Of a DNA stretch of 64,000 nucleotides, positions 11,675 through 23,040 are shown piece after piece. Within the stretch, counting starts at the first letter, position 1. Each line of letters opens with the position of its first letter. The stretch lies in the NCBI GenBank assembly GCA_947650285.1, contig CANTFL010000106.1, positions 248,001 through 312,000 of the forward strand, read 5' to 3'. The stretch comes from Hyaloperonospora brassicae (Eukaryota > Oomycota > Peronosporomycetes > Peronosporales > Peronosporaceae). The notes under the pieces are model-generated. The model was not told where the DNA came from. It worked only from the letters and a program-made list of their open reading frames with translations, and did not search any database. The translations under genes were made by a program, and so were the position numbers.

Positions 11675-12120
11675 TGAGCACGATCACACAAGTCTATTAT
11701 AGCAGGTTACGATACTCTTTTGACAAAATATAGAGTTTTGTGGTAAAGTGATCACGAGATTTAACCGTGGCGTTGGGACGCAGGATGGGATCAGACGACT
11801 GAGGGACAGAAAACGACTGCCGAAGCTACGCGAATTGATCCACCTAACGGTCAAAAAGGAGTAAAGTCGAGGATTGATAGTTGACCGATCGCGACTCGCG
11901 ATCAAGGGCTTGGATCATTAAATTACAAGGGCTTGGATCACCAAATTACGAGGACAGGATCCCTCGAGGGGTGAACATCAACCGGAGTACCGGATCTCTA
12001 ACGGCAATGGAAGATATGTGAATATGGAAGCAAGCTGGATGAGTGGATCGCCAAGACCATCAAACATGCGAGGTCGCAGAAGTGACTGCGACCCGACGGT
12101 GGATGCCCGATCAGAGACTA
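11675..12120. other. Gene-free segment with a 23-bp tandem repeat
   Basis: No gene is recognised. Two adjacent 23-bp copies with the core CAAGGGCTTGGATCA lie at 11903-11925 and 11926-11948, differing at two bases. From about 11.9 kb the base composition becomes more GC-rich than the flanking AT-rich tracts. Confidence 0.55.
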
Positions 12121-12159
12121 GAAAGATTGATCACGATCTACCCTGTGTGTGTAATGCTT

Positions 12160-12380
12160 GATTGTGTGGGCACATAATTGCGTGGACACATAATTGGTGT
12201 GGATTACATACCGCGATCCACTACCCCGCGATCCACTACCCCGAGACTCACTGCACCGCGATCTTTCCTGATTATGTACCGCTGGGTGGTGTGGACACAT
12301 AATTGGCGTGGGCACACAATTGTCGTGGACACATAATTGGTGTGGATCAAATACCGCTATCCTATACACCGCGATCCACT
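12160..12380. repeat. Minisatellite with two interleaved unit types
   Basis: One unit, close to GTGGACACATAATTGG, recurs about five times (near 12161, 12183, 12292, 12311 and 12329). The other, CCGCGATCCACTACC, recurs in and around 12211-12245 and again near 12369. The two types alternate in blocks. The array lies in a GC-richer segment (11.9-13.5 kb) that may be the remains of one larger element. Confidence 0.7.
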
Positions 12381-13560
12381 ACGGAGTGTATGCTGTGGAC
12401 CACATGATGCAAGAGGTGAACAACATAGACAGGCGATATGCAACAGAGATCTAGCGAAAAGATAGGCATAGTCATAGGAATTTAATTTGGTTCATTGACG
12501 TTAAACAGAATTAAATTTACAACGAAAGACACGCGTCGACTTCTCCTGGGCAGGAAATTTGGCCTCCCGTTAAATAGAGAGTCACCCGCGTCTTTACACA
12601 CTTCGCCTTTGGATCGTTTGGCCAGGCGGAACATCAGTTCTCACAAACACCCCAACTGCGATAGGACGCACGGAACCTAACGGTTCGGATTCAAAATCTC
12701 GAGACGGCCAAAGGGGTAGGAGGCTCGCGGATCAAGAATCATCTTTGGATACAGGCGACTCTGGGAGAGCGCCCGATTGTGCTTGCGATCGAGTAAAGAA
12801 TTTCCACTCGATCCACCCCACGTTTGAACGGGTGAAGAATTTTCACCCGATCAACACCTATCCCCAAAACGGTCAAGTTCAGCTTCAACTCAAGTCCATT
12901 AAGAAGGGCGCAACCCGCCCCACAGACGAGTAGACAAGGTGAGCAAGAATACACAGAGCACGGAATCGGGGTAACCCATCCATTAGTCGGTCGTCCGGGC
13001 GCCAGTGGAGAGTCGAGATCACAAGGAATTTGTGATCACCACTCCACCGCAGTACTGATTCAGGAGCAAGTATGCAATAACCTCTTACCGGTAAAGGTTC
13101 TTTCCAACATACTGTTGGGTTTCTTTTTTATCAAACAACTGGTACAAGACCAAGTTTTTCTTTTGCTGTGGATCAACCGGGACGATTTATGCAAATTCTT
13201 ATACAACATCATGTCAATGCAGCGACAGGACTGCTGCGCTATCGGTCAAGACCTCCGATTAAAGACTTTCTGTAATCCGTCGAGCGATAACTATTGTTAG
13301 TATAGTTGTCATAGCGGATACTACCTTCGAGAACGACACCCGGCTGCCAGTATTGGTAATTATAGTGGTTGATTTGTGTGGGTACACTAAGTTTTATAGA
13401 GTCTGAGTCAGTGAGAGAAGGATATAGTACGATATCCTTTCTAAATTGATAAAACCACTGACGATCCCCCGACGGTGGGGCGAAACGCGTCTGGCGCGCG
13501 CATCGATGTAGAAGTCAATATACATGATTTCTCGTTTGTCTACAACCACATTACGAAAAG
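12381..13560. other. GC-richer gene-free segment, possible transposon remnant
   Basis: Frames are short and unrecognised. The segment has internal near-repeats such as the pair GTAAAGAATTTCCACTCGATC / GTGAAGAATTTTCACCCGATC shape near 12794-12860 and a short hairpin at about 13465-13485 (CCCC...GGGG). Its composition differs from the AT-rich DNA on both sides, suggesting inserted DNA, but no diagnostic protein motif or LTR pair was found. Confidence 0.4.
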
Positions 13561-16500
13561 TCAAATCAGTATTAAACTAATGGGTTTCGCGACGCATTGG
13601 AAAATGATTTGAATAGCAAGAAAACGTATCGACGAATTTTCGCATTTCATGACTGGCGGGGCAATATATTGTGTAACATCCGACTGTAGACTTCGTATAC
13701 GTAACTGCACTAGAGGCTAATTGGGGAACTATAGGGATTTTGCAGCGTTAGCATGTAAGTTCGAGCTCAATATACAATTTTGCAAACGATCAATAATCAT
13801 TGACCTTTCCTCGTGGCTACTAATACTACCTGCAGATTCATAAGAAATGGAAAATTTGAGTAAAGCGAGCGCTACGTATATTAGTAAGCGGTCAAGTCAC
13901 TATAGACCTCCGAAGAGTCCAAATTGTGGATGAAATGTCGGATCGTTTTACGAAGTCTACATCCAGGACCTATTGCGGACCCTGATATTATGGAGAATAT
14001 ATCGATTGCATTATTACGTTATGAAGCTGTAAAACGTAGTATCAGCTAATTAGTCGGCGAAATTTGGTTGGCGAATTTGCCCCGTCGGATGAATATAAAT
14101 AGACGCGTGAATTTGTTCGAGATTGCTAGAAAATAGGCCTATTCTTCTATGATATTCGTAGCAAGAAATAGGAAAAGGATATAATATCAAACTACACGGC
14201 TCAGCAATATAGCAATAGCGATAAATTTATACATGACGATATTTAAATAAGTTCAAAAATCGTATAAACTTCCTGTTAGTCCCTGTAAGAACTGGATCGT
14301 GCCCTGCTGTCGAGTCTCGAGATGCATATCTTGTAAGACTGTCGACTGGACACGCCAAAAAGTAAAGTCAGCCCAGGGTGGGCAACGCTCTACCATCAAA
14401 ATTTATTATTCGCGTCGAGTACGATTTGGGACACAGTAGACGTTTCAAAGTTTCCTAACGCGAGATGTTGAAACCCAGCCTAGATCACCGTAATTAGTAT
14501 AGTCGAGGTACACTACGCCGACCTGCGCAAGCAAGCAAAGCGTTGGTGCTACCCTTTTATGTAAGGTCAAAAGAGCTTAAGAAAACAAGCGGCTGATCCC
14601 GCAAAGAATTTAGGAAACGATAGCGAGGAACCGTTATTCGATCGCATCAACTAAATCCTAAGACAGTACCTGCGACGGTATATCGTTTGCTCTCGATGTA
14701 AAAATGTGTTATGCCGATATCGCTCGGCTAATTATTTGTGCTTGTCCGTTAAAGATAAATTAGTTCAAAGTTTTACAAGACATGTAATCATACTTTCTAC
14801 TAGAATCTGTCCAACGGATCAGCGTTCACTAAATCGTGAATGTCAAGGTCAAAGATCCTTTTGAGGTTCAAACTATGAGGAAGGCATGTTGAAATAAAAT
14901 TGCGAGCTACCGTTATTCTGGACAGGAATATAGCGCAAGATGTTAATTATTGTTACATATCAGCTCAAGCATTCTTGCAAGATACAAGTCTTCATTGCTT
15001 ATTCCGATCTACCAATAAATCTTCACGTGAACCACGAAAGTTTGTTTGGTTTAAGTATAGGATTACGTGTTTTTCATCGTCACCATGATGCTTGTGTCAT
15101 TAACATATGCATGTCTGTCATCCGTTTTGTCTAAAGGTTGAAATCCCTTTGCCTAACAGGGCTGTCATTCTTTTCGGGAGTCTGCAATAAGAAATATCTC
15201 TAACGATGAAAACCGGTAGCCATAGTCGAATTAAGGCTAATCGCCTGGTCGCATACGGTAATGAGTGGAAGGACACCCCTCACACGCCCCGACTACTATT
15301 TTTGGCCTTGAAGCCACCTTTAAAATTTGCAGTTTATATTAATATGCAGTAAACGAAGTGTAGCAGTCGAACGGTTTGTAAATATGACTAGTCCTACCCA
15401 CGTTTGTAAACGAGTGTGGCCAGGGAGCCTATATCGGACAGAACAGACTTACTATCCGCCGCTTGTTCGTCGCATATCGATTAGGAGGTACGAGTAATCT
15501 CTTTATTTTGCAAATCTATCAATACATTTCGGGAGCTTTAAAACATACTCTTCGGGTGAAATGCTCTTCCTTGCGTGTTCTCGGGACGGCTACAATGAAA
15601 GTTGAATTATGACCGTTGCATGGATTCAAAAATATCGATGAGGGATACCAGATGTTTTGGATAACGTAAGGATTGATAATTGCTGCACCACTAGCGTTTG
15701 GAAGCGCTGACCATATTTACCGTGATCAATTGGCTTTCGGAAATCATGTGCTTAATTTGCCGCAATAAAAATAAATGTTTTGCTGCGTCGAAAAGCCTGT
15801 CAGCAAACTTACACAATGCTTAAGAAATGCTAAATTGACCTTTCAACATGTTATGTGCGAGGCCAGAAAGGGTGTTACTCCAATTGCGCACATGAGCAAT
15901 AATACATCTGAATAATGTCAATCACAGGCGGTTAGTTGAGTTGATTGAAGTTTCAACAGGACGTAGAAGGAGACGTATTTCAGCCGTATTTTAGCCCAAA
16001 TATTACATTTGTCGCTTTGTTCAATGCACAGCGAAAATGACAATTCGGTCAATGACGCTCATACGTACGCCCAATAGGATATTCTAATCAATTTTCACGC
16101 GACAAAAGATAGTAAAGATACAAATAAATGGGTCAAAGTCCACATCCCAGCAATTTTATGAGCAGTCACGAGCCAATTGTTTGGCTCATTCGAGTGGAAA
16201 CGTATCAATGTCCTTCAGAAACGGCAACTGTATGAGCGTGCTCAACACAATCATAGCCAATCCGATTGTGGATCCTATGGGGCGTTACATTAAACCCATG
16301 AATAAGAATATTTATTTGGTGAACCGGGTAGAATTCTTCTCGCAGTCTCATGCCATCGAGTTTGTGTTGATTCATCCAGATGCGCAGGAATGTGGGTAAG
16401 CGCCGTTTTCACGATCGGGGAAGGATCTTATTATCTCCGGACTTCTGACGCGCTAATTTGTTATTTTTACTCAAAAGGCAATGGTGAATTTTCACATGCG

Positions 16501-16822
16501 CTACTCTATCGTGTCTACGGGATTGGTATGAGCACCTTCGTGTCAACGATGACTACCAGTAAAATGTTTCTGCCTCTTCAGTATTAATTTGATTCTTAAG
16601 AGCCTATCTTACCTAAACGAGAGGCCGGATTCATAATGCACAATCAAACAGTCACTTCTATTCCACTGGGTGCCCCGAATGTATACATCCAAAGCGTCTC
16701 CTGTGCGTATTTGCTGCCCAAACTTTATTCGGTGGTATATGATTACCCGCGGATCAGCTTTCGGACCCATGTCAGGCGTGTATGAATACCAGTCATTGTA
16801 GTAAGGACTTCGATATCACTAA
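13561..16822. other. AT-rich gene-free tract
   Basis: Only short scattered frames occur (the longest about 72 codons at 16181-16399). No protein family, structural RNA or repeat was recognised. Confidence 0.45.
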
Positions 16823-17014
16823 TCAGCATCTTTCACAGCCTTGTTCACCCGCGAGGTGACCATCGATCCGGCCGAGACCCCGGATCTGCATAAAGCACAG
16901 CTTGTAGATAAAGCGTGTTACAAATCTCTTCGCAATACAATTGCGCCTACGATGCAGATCCCGCGGCATGCTCACAAGAAATATAAAGAAACAATTGAGA
17001 AGGCACAGCACTAG
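16823..17014 (+). pseudogene. Coding-looking island of unknown origin (63 codons)
   Basis: Between a TAA at 16820 and a TAG at 17012 one frame is open and GC-richer than its surroundings, with no ATG. It reads like ordinary soluble protein (for example FTREVTIDPAETPD and IPRHAHKKYKETIEKAQ) rather than random AT-rich translation. A longer frame on the opposite strand overlaps it. It may be a fragment of a transposon protein. I do not recognise the family. Confidence 0.25.
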
Positions 17015-18335
17015 GTTATATAAGACGTTCAGGCTTCCGTTTATGCAGCTCGTCTTCGGAACGCCGAGTTCAATGGGAATTGCGTGAAAGGCGCTCAAAA
17101 GACGTCATATCGCACAGGTAAAGTAACAGGAGAAGACGGTTATAATTCAATAGTTTAGGTAACTTATATTAGATTTAAAGCGTTCTTAGCAGATATTCTG
17201 CCAAAACCGCTTTATAATAACACGTCTACACTTTCGCAGACTGCTCGTTCTGAGATGTTTAGGGGTCGATTAAATGCCTGCAATGGGCAGAGGCAGGCAC
17301 AATGTCTCGCCCATGGTTGACGTCATTCCCTTCGACGAGATCGGTATTGGCATATCGGGTGATAGCAAATCTGAACTTATTTGGTGCGTTGAAGATTAAT
17401 TGTGCGCCAGTCCCGCTTAAGCTGGACGCACTAAAACTACAATGATGTAAACATTATGTATACTGAATGATGCTTTGCAAGTCGCATCAATCAAATACCA
17501 CTTTATAGCAAGGTTGTATTCTTAAGGTACTTGCATATTTACAATTTATGCTCGCGTTTTTGGCCTTACAATCAAACGATCCGAATATACCGTCTCGGTT
17601 CTTGGTCCATAATATTCGGACCAAGACGTCGAGTAGCACGTCCATTCATTTGGATAATTCCAACAAAGCAGTACAAGAATTCCAGAGTCCAGGTGGGACA
17701 AGACGACACGACGATATAAAAGTGTGACCGCTGCCCCTAGTTGGTCCCTTCTCGCTTTAGCCCAAAATAAGACTTACAAGTAGGAAAACGGTCTCTTCAC
17801 GACAAGCTTTTGGATGCCATACCTCAGATTTATTGCGCCGCGCGTCTATCTCGTCATATGTTATTGATACAAAATTTTCAGTATTCATTTTGTAGGAGCA
17901 AATCACATGGACGAAGATCGCGCCGCAAGTTCTCTTGAAGAGCACAAGATGCTGTAGATTCATGGTGATGGTATGTACGTTTCGTGCATCCCTACTTTAC
18001 TGATTCAGCTTTCTGCATAGAAAGTTGACGAATGAGCCGCTACAATTGCAAATGCTGTGGATGTTTGCGCTGCTGAACAAGCTGAAGGCTTGAATGTGTC
18101 GACTGTGCGAAATTGAGCGTAGCCGGTCTTTGTCAAAGTAACGGTCACACATAATGATTACAGGAGTGTCATCTTTCACGCTCGAGTGTCCATGCATTAT
18201 AGATTTCACAACGAACTCGTTTTGGATACCTTCGTTCATGTGTACTGCTCATATTATGTCTAAAGAACGCACCTATAGACAACATGTCGTGGTACATCGG
18301 CGGACATAGACAGTTTAATCACATAAACAGAACCG
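17015..18335. other. Gene-free tract
   Basis: No gene, RNA or repeat is supported in this stretch. Frames are below 85 codons and unrecognised. Confidence 0.45.
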
Positions 18336-18384
18336 GCTTTTCTTGCGACAAAAGACGCTTGGAGTCTGTTGTCGCAAGAAAAGC
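18336..18384. repeat. Hairpin: 16-bp perfect arms, 17-nt loop
   Basis: GCTTTTCTTGCGACAA (18336-18351) pairs exactly with 18369-18384. Inside the loop AGAC and GTCT can add four more pairs, giving an almost continuous stem of 20 pairs. Like the hairpin at 11.6 kb it stands in decayed non-coding DNA. Confidence 0.85.
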
Positions 18385-21300
18385 ACTCTACCTGGTCTTG
18401 TGATGAATGTGGAGAGATGAGATATACACATACGGTTAAAATCTTTACGACGATCGCGGAAAACGAATACATTTCAAACGATTCTGCCTAACCATACTGT
18501 TCATCTTCCCCGAACGTTCTTCATTGATCAATCATGGTTGGCGCTATGTATTTAGTTTAGGCCAATGTTCATCTAGTCTCCAGTGCTCATTAAATTGCCC
18601 CGGTATCGAGATTTGCCATTACAACGCACCCAACCGCGTGATAATATGCGGGCGCGATCCGTGACGGCTTGTGATCAATCATCCACTCGCTATTGAGGAT
18701 TCCCAGTGCTCTTCACAGTGCATCCGTCTCAGACCGGTATGGTGCAGACTTCGGCTACCAGACGCGGTTACGACCCCTTCGACGTGTCCTGGTAGGATTT
18801 CTTCGCAAAGAAATTACCGCGAAAGAGAAAGAAAAGTGGGTAAACAAATGTATGATCCTGGTCGAGCAGTGGATACATAGGGCACCGAAATCATCCAGTT
18901 GACGGAGATACGCCGTATTGTGACCACTTTCATTATAGTCACGCGAACGGCGTACCGTCTTGATTGCAAATTTTCAAATCGCTGGATCTAGTACGCGGGT
19001 CACCAATCTTGCCCTCCTCTTTAATTCCCCTCCGAAACCTACGCGCCTGTTCGTCATGTCTATTGGACAAGTCCTGTAGCGCGACGACATTAGACGACTC
19101 TTTTTTCGCTATGGTATCATCCCAGCGGCATTAACGGACTGAATCGCCATGTGTGTGTCGTTATTTTCGAAAGTAGTAATTGTCCAAATAAATTTTGGAG
19201 GGCGAAAAGTCAAGAAACTTACTTCTGTAAGCAGGCTGGTTTGCAGCAGCAAAGGAGGAAACCCGCTTCTTAGTCAAAACTACTGCATATATCATGTGGA
19301 CAGAACGAATTTATTGAATAACAGAACCTACCTTGCCAGACGAATGTGTAAGGACCATAAGTAAAATAGATGGTTTGAAACATCGTCAATTCAGAATATA
19401 TTTAATTATTCGCATATTTTAATCGAGAGACAGGAATCTGAAGAACACGTCACTCCTTACATAATTTAGGTAGTGCTACCAAGGGACATACGCGACCTTA
19501 ACCACCACGTATAACTCAGAAGAAAAGCATTAGGTAGCAATGACATGAGGTGAGACAACGCGAATGTTTTTGAGTGGACAAGCACTTATCTTTATTTAGC
19601 CCGTACATTATACAGCTTCGCTAAACACTTCTCAATATACCCCCATCCTAACAGAAATACACCAAGACTTGCCCAGACTTTATTGCGACGGGTCCTTGCG
19701 CGTTCCATAGCTCGACGTTCCAACTGGTCTCTGGGAAGGTGCACGGGCTAATGAGATCGTCATACACGAACTGGTGGATGCCTGTTGCAGCACCTCAAGC
19801 CTTCACCTCTGCAAGCTGCTTCTGCGATGAAAAGTTATAACTCTTATTCGCTCTTCTTTGCGTTAGAAGATCGAGCTAATCAGGGGTCGGGCGGCCCTGG
19901 GTCTGGTTCATCATATGTCACGCATAAATGCATGCGGCAGCGCTTCTTTGTGCTGCATGCGTGGATTTGACCGCGACGAATACCAAAATCACACTTCCAT
20001 CATACATGGGTCTCTCCACGGCCTTCGACATGCGGAGATTGAAAGCTATGTGCTACTTCACACCGTCGGTACAAATGGAATGGAGTGAGCTTAGCTTTTG
20101 ATGCATCGCTGGCCCTCAAAACCCTCCTCTTAACACTTTATCTGAGACGTGAGCACTAGCTGATGACATAGGTGTCGTCAGCTGGGTCTATAATGACTGC
20201 GAGCACAATAATATGGCCTCCGTAGCGGCCAATGTTGCGATGGACAATAGGCCATCGACCATGTTACCTCGCTATAAGATCAAGTTGACTATTATCCGCC
20301 TCATACAAGCAGTCATCGACCAGGATGTCAACCAATGGCGCGAAATATTGCTCTACATGGAAGGGAATGGTTGCTACGGGTTGATACACCGGCGAATAAT
20401 CACGCTATCTTCATTTACCACATTTATAGGCAGTCAACACTTCAACCAGAAGTATAACTAAGGATGAACTTTTCTTTATTTTGGGTGGCGCAGCCAGGAG
20501 ACTATATACGAACGAATATTCAAGTCGGCAATCGACTGCTTCAACATACGTCAATAACAACAAAGTATGGGTTTAAGTCACCGGCGAGACGACCGTGTGG
20601 TTTCGACTGACCAAATACGGTAAGGAAAGCCTGTTTGTCTAGCCTGCGACTTCGACGTACAAAGCAAAATTGACGTTCGTGTCTTCGTCGAACACGTTTA
20701 GAAGGGATCATTATCTCTTCGCCGAACACGCAATCGATCGGGACGTGGCATCCGATTGACGCTCTTGTCGTTACGTTTACATTTACATTCAGTAAGTTCA
20801 TATAATACGGAGTCGCTGGCGCTCATATACAATCTAAGTGTCTGCGTGACATTGTCGGTGCATCGTGCAATTTGATCGCATGTAAGCTGGTAAAAGCGAT
20901 CGCTTGAGGTTCAATGCATTCCATAGTGACAAATAAACAGCTCCTCAGCTTGCGTTAATATTGGTCGCCTCGAGTCCGACAGAATCGTAGCCGGGGACAC
21001 AAGACCACGAAAAATAATGTAATAGCAGCCGGCTGGCCTCAAGCAACACAAACACCGACTCAATGTGCTCGGCGCACAGGAGCATCGACCAGAAAAAACG
21101 GGTGTTAAGGAGTCGTGTGATAGTAGATGCATCGAATAATCTTGATATTTTTGTTATAATAATCCAACTCGTTTGCGTCTAATTTTTACTAAACACCAGC
21201 TGGCTAAAAAACGAAACCAATACTGCAGCTTCAAATCAAAGTCGTAAAAACCGAAACGAAGATGGTCTTCCGAAGACTTATCTTAAATATTTTTATATAA

Positions 21301-21867
21301 GTCGAATAATCAGTGTTACGTCACATGTTTGACAGCAAATGTGATGATGACTATCTCCATTTGCACGCACTTGTCCATGGTGGGTAACATTATTAGCTGA
21401 TACGGCGTATCCGATAATTGGCAGGGCGTAGTCATCACTTGTGACCGAATATTCCCTCCGAACAAATGTTCCCTCAATCTCACCATCTAAGATGGGGCTC
21501 TCTCAATTATACCATCAAATGCACTGCGAGTTCATTTTATCGTCAAACATATTGCCGACACTGACAATGTGTCTGATATCAATGTCGAGCAGCGTCATGC
21601 AACTCGGTACGCGCGCGACCTGTTCACGTCGATGCCGTGCTACTGCATGGACCGTGCATGTTCGACAAGTAGTGACAGACTGAGATCAATAAACTGTCAA
21701 ATTCCACCTTTTGTATCGCTTCCTGCTCGTAAACTACGCCACCGTCCAAAAAGCAGCTTTTCTATACCGCACGCTAACTCGAATAAAGATCCGTAGTGCA
21801 CATCTCGTCGTACGTGACGACCGCTTCCCCTACATCGCCGACCACGAGTCCATTCCGTTCGACTCGG
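18385..21867. other. Gene-poor tract leading to the gene island
   Basis: Short frames only (the largest about 86 codons); none is recognised. A GC-richer patch at about 18.6-20.5 kb contains coding-like fragments in several frames but no family motif. The last few hundred bases are the 5' flank of the seven-helix membrane protein gene. Confidence 0.4.
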
Positions 21868-23040
21868 ATGGGAAACGATTCTGTCTCGTCCTCCTCTGTA
21901 TACCTCATCTACGCTGTTGTATACGCATGCGGAGCTGCGTTCCTCGTACCTGGTCTCTTGGGTCTGCGTCGCTTCACGCGGAGCTGGCGTCAAGACCCCA
22001 CGGCCGTGCGTCTCTATGGGTTACTGGCTCTTGGAGCTTCGCTTCGAGCGGCGGCCTTTATCCTCGTGGCTGTGTGGATGTTTGCTCTGTGTCAGTTGCA
22101 GGCCTCTGGATCGCTGGATCGAGATGCATCTCAAGTGCATCTGTCATATCTTCGCCTAATGTTCCTGTGGCAGGTCCTGGGCGCCACGGCATCACTAGTG
22201 CTGGCCGGCGTCTTCTTGCTGGTCCTGAACACGTGGGCATCGATGGTGGACAAAGTGCAAGGGAAGAGCTCTACTCATAGCTCCCGGAAGCAGTGTCGGG
22301 CAACGGACGCTCTGCTGCAGAATCTTCATACTCGAGGAGCCCCTGATGTCAAAGAGAGGAGAGACAGTGGCGCGTCTGCGGCTCCCGAGCCGTTGTTGAA
22401 GCCGCTTCCACCGCCCAGACTTCTCTTCATGAGGATAATGCTCGCTGTGTATTTGCTGCAAATAGGCACGTTGCTAGTTGCTCGACGAGAGCCGAGAAAC
22501 CGGACTCGACGCAGTCTGTTGGCCACCGCCACGGTCTTGCTAGTGTGTTGCTGGATTGCCTGTGTCATATTGCTACCGACGTATGGCGAGAAAATGTGTG
22601 TGCTACTGGACAAAGTAGCTGAAGACGCGAGGCATCGCAAGCGAAACATTCGGCGTATTGCGTTCACCGCCGCGTTGTTTTGCCTCATGCAAACGGTGCC
22701 ATTGCTGCTACTTGCAGCGTCGCAATGTACATTGCCTTCGGATAAGTCACCAAAATTGAATGTAGCGAAGACATTGCACCCGGATATGGATAGACACGTG
22801 ACGCTGGATGACGTGGTTCAGGCCAACCCGGCGTTCTTTTTCCTGTTGGGTCCAGCAGCGGGCAGAATGACACACGTCGATTATCGTGTACTTCGCTGGA
22901 TTGTGGAGACTGAAGTATTGAAATTTCCGCTTGAAGTGGTTACGCTCATGGCGTTGTTGTGCGTGCTGCCCTCACGCCCGTCTTCCGCTACATCACATGG
23001 CTACCAACCGATTTCGGGAAAACGAAAGTGGCAGCCATGA
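21868..23040 (+). CDS. Seven-helix membrane protein, TOM1/THH1-like (390 aa)
   Basis: The protein has seven predicted membrane helices at about residues 11-33, 47-72, 97-123, 183-205, 216-236, 262-284 and 346-368. A charged cytoplasmic-type loop (about 128-182, serine- and proline-rich) lies between helices 3 and 4. Seven helices with a long central loop resemble the THH1/TOM1/TOM3 family, membrane proteins of plants and stramenopiles, some of which sit in the vacuolar membrane. This assignment is tentative because no short diagnostic motif was seen. The frame is open upstream to 21796, but the only initiating ATG is 21868 (MGNDSVSSS). There is no cleavable signal peptide; helix 1 would act as signal anchor. 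It is an uninterrupted single exon with a clear stop at 23038-23040. Confidence 0.75.
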   Translation: MGNDSVSSSSVYLIYAVVYACGAAFLVPGLLGLRRFTRSWRQDPTAVRLYGLLALGASLRAAAFILVAVWMFALCQLQASGSLDRDASQVHLSYLRLMFLWQVLGATASLVLAGVFLLVLNTWASMVDKVQGKSSTHSSRKQCRATDALLQNLHTRGAPDVKERRDSGASAAPEPLLKPLPPPRLLFMRIMLAVYLLQIGTLLVARREPRNRTRRSLLATATVLLVCCWIACVILLPTYGEKMCVLLDKVAEDARHRKRNIRRIAFTAALFCLMQTVPLLLLAASQCTLPSDKSPKLNVAKTLHPDMDRHVTLDDVVQANPAFFFLLGPAAGRMTHVDYRVLRWIVETEVLKFPLEVVTLMALLCVLPSRPSSATSHGYQPISGKRKWQP

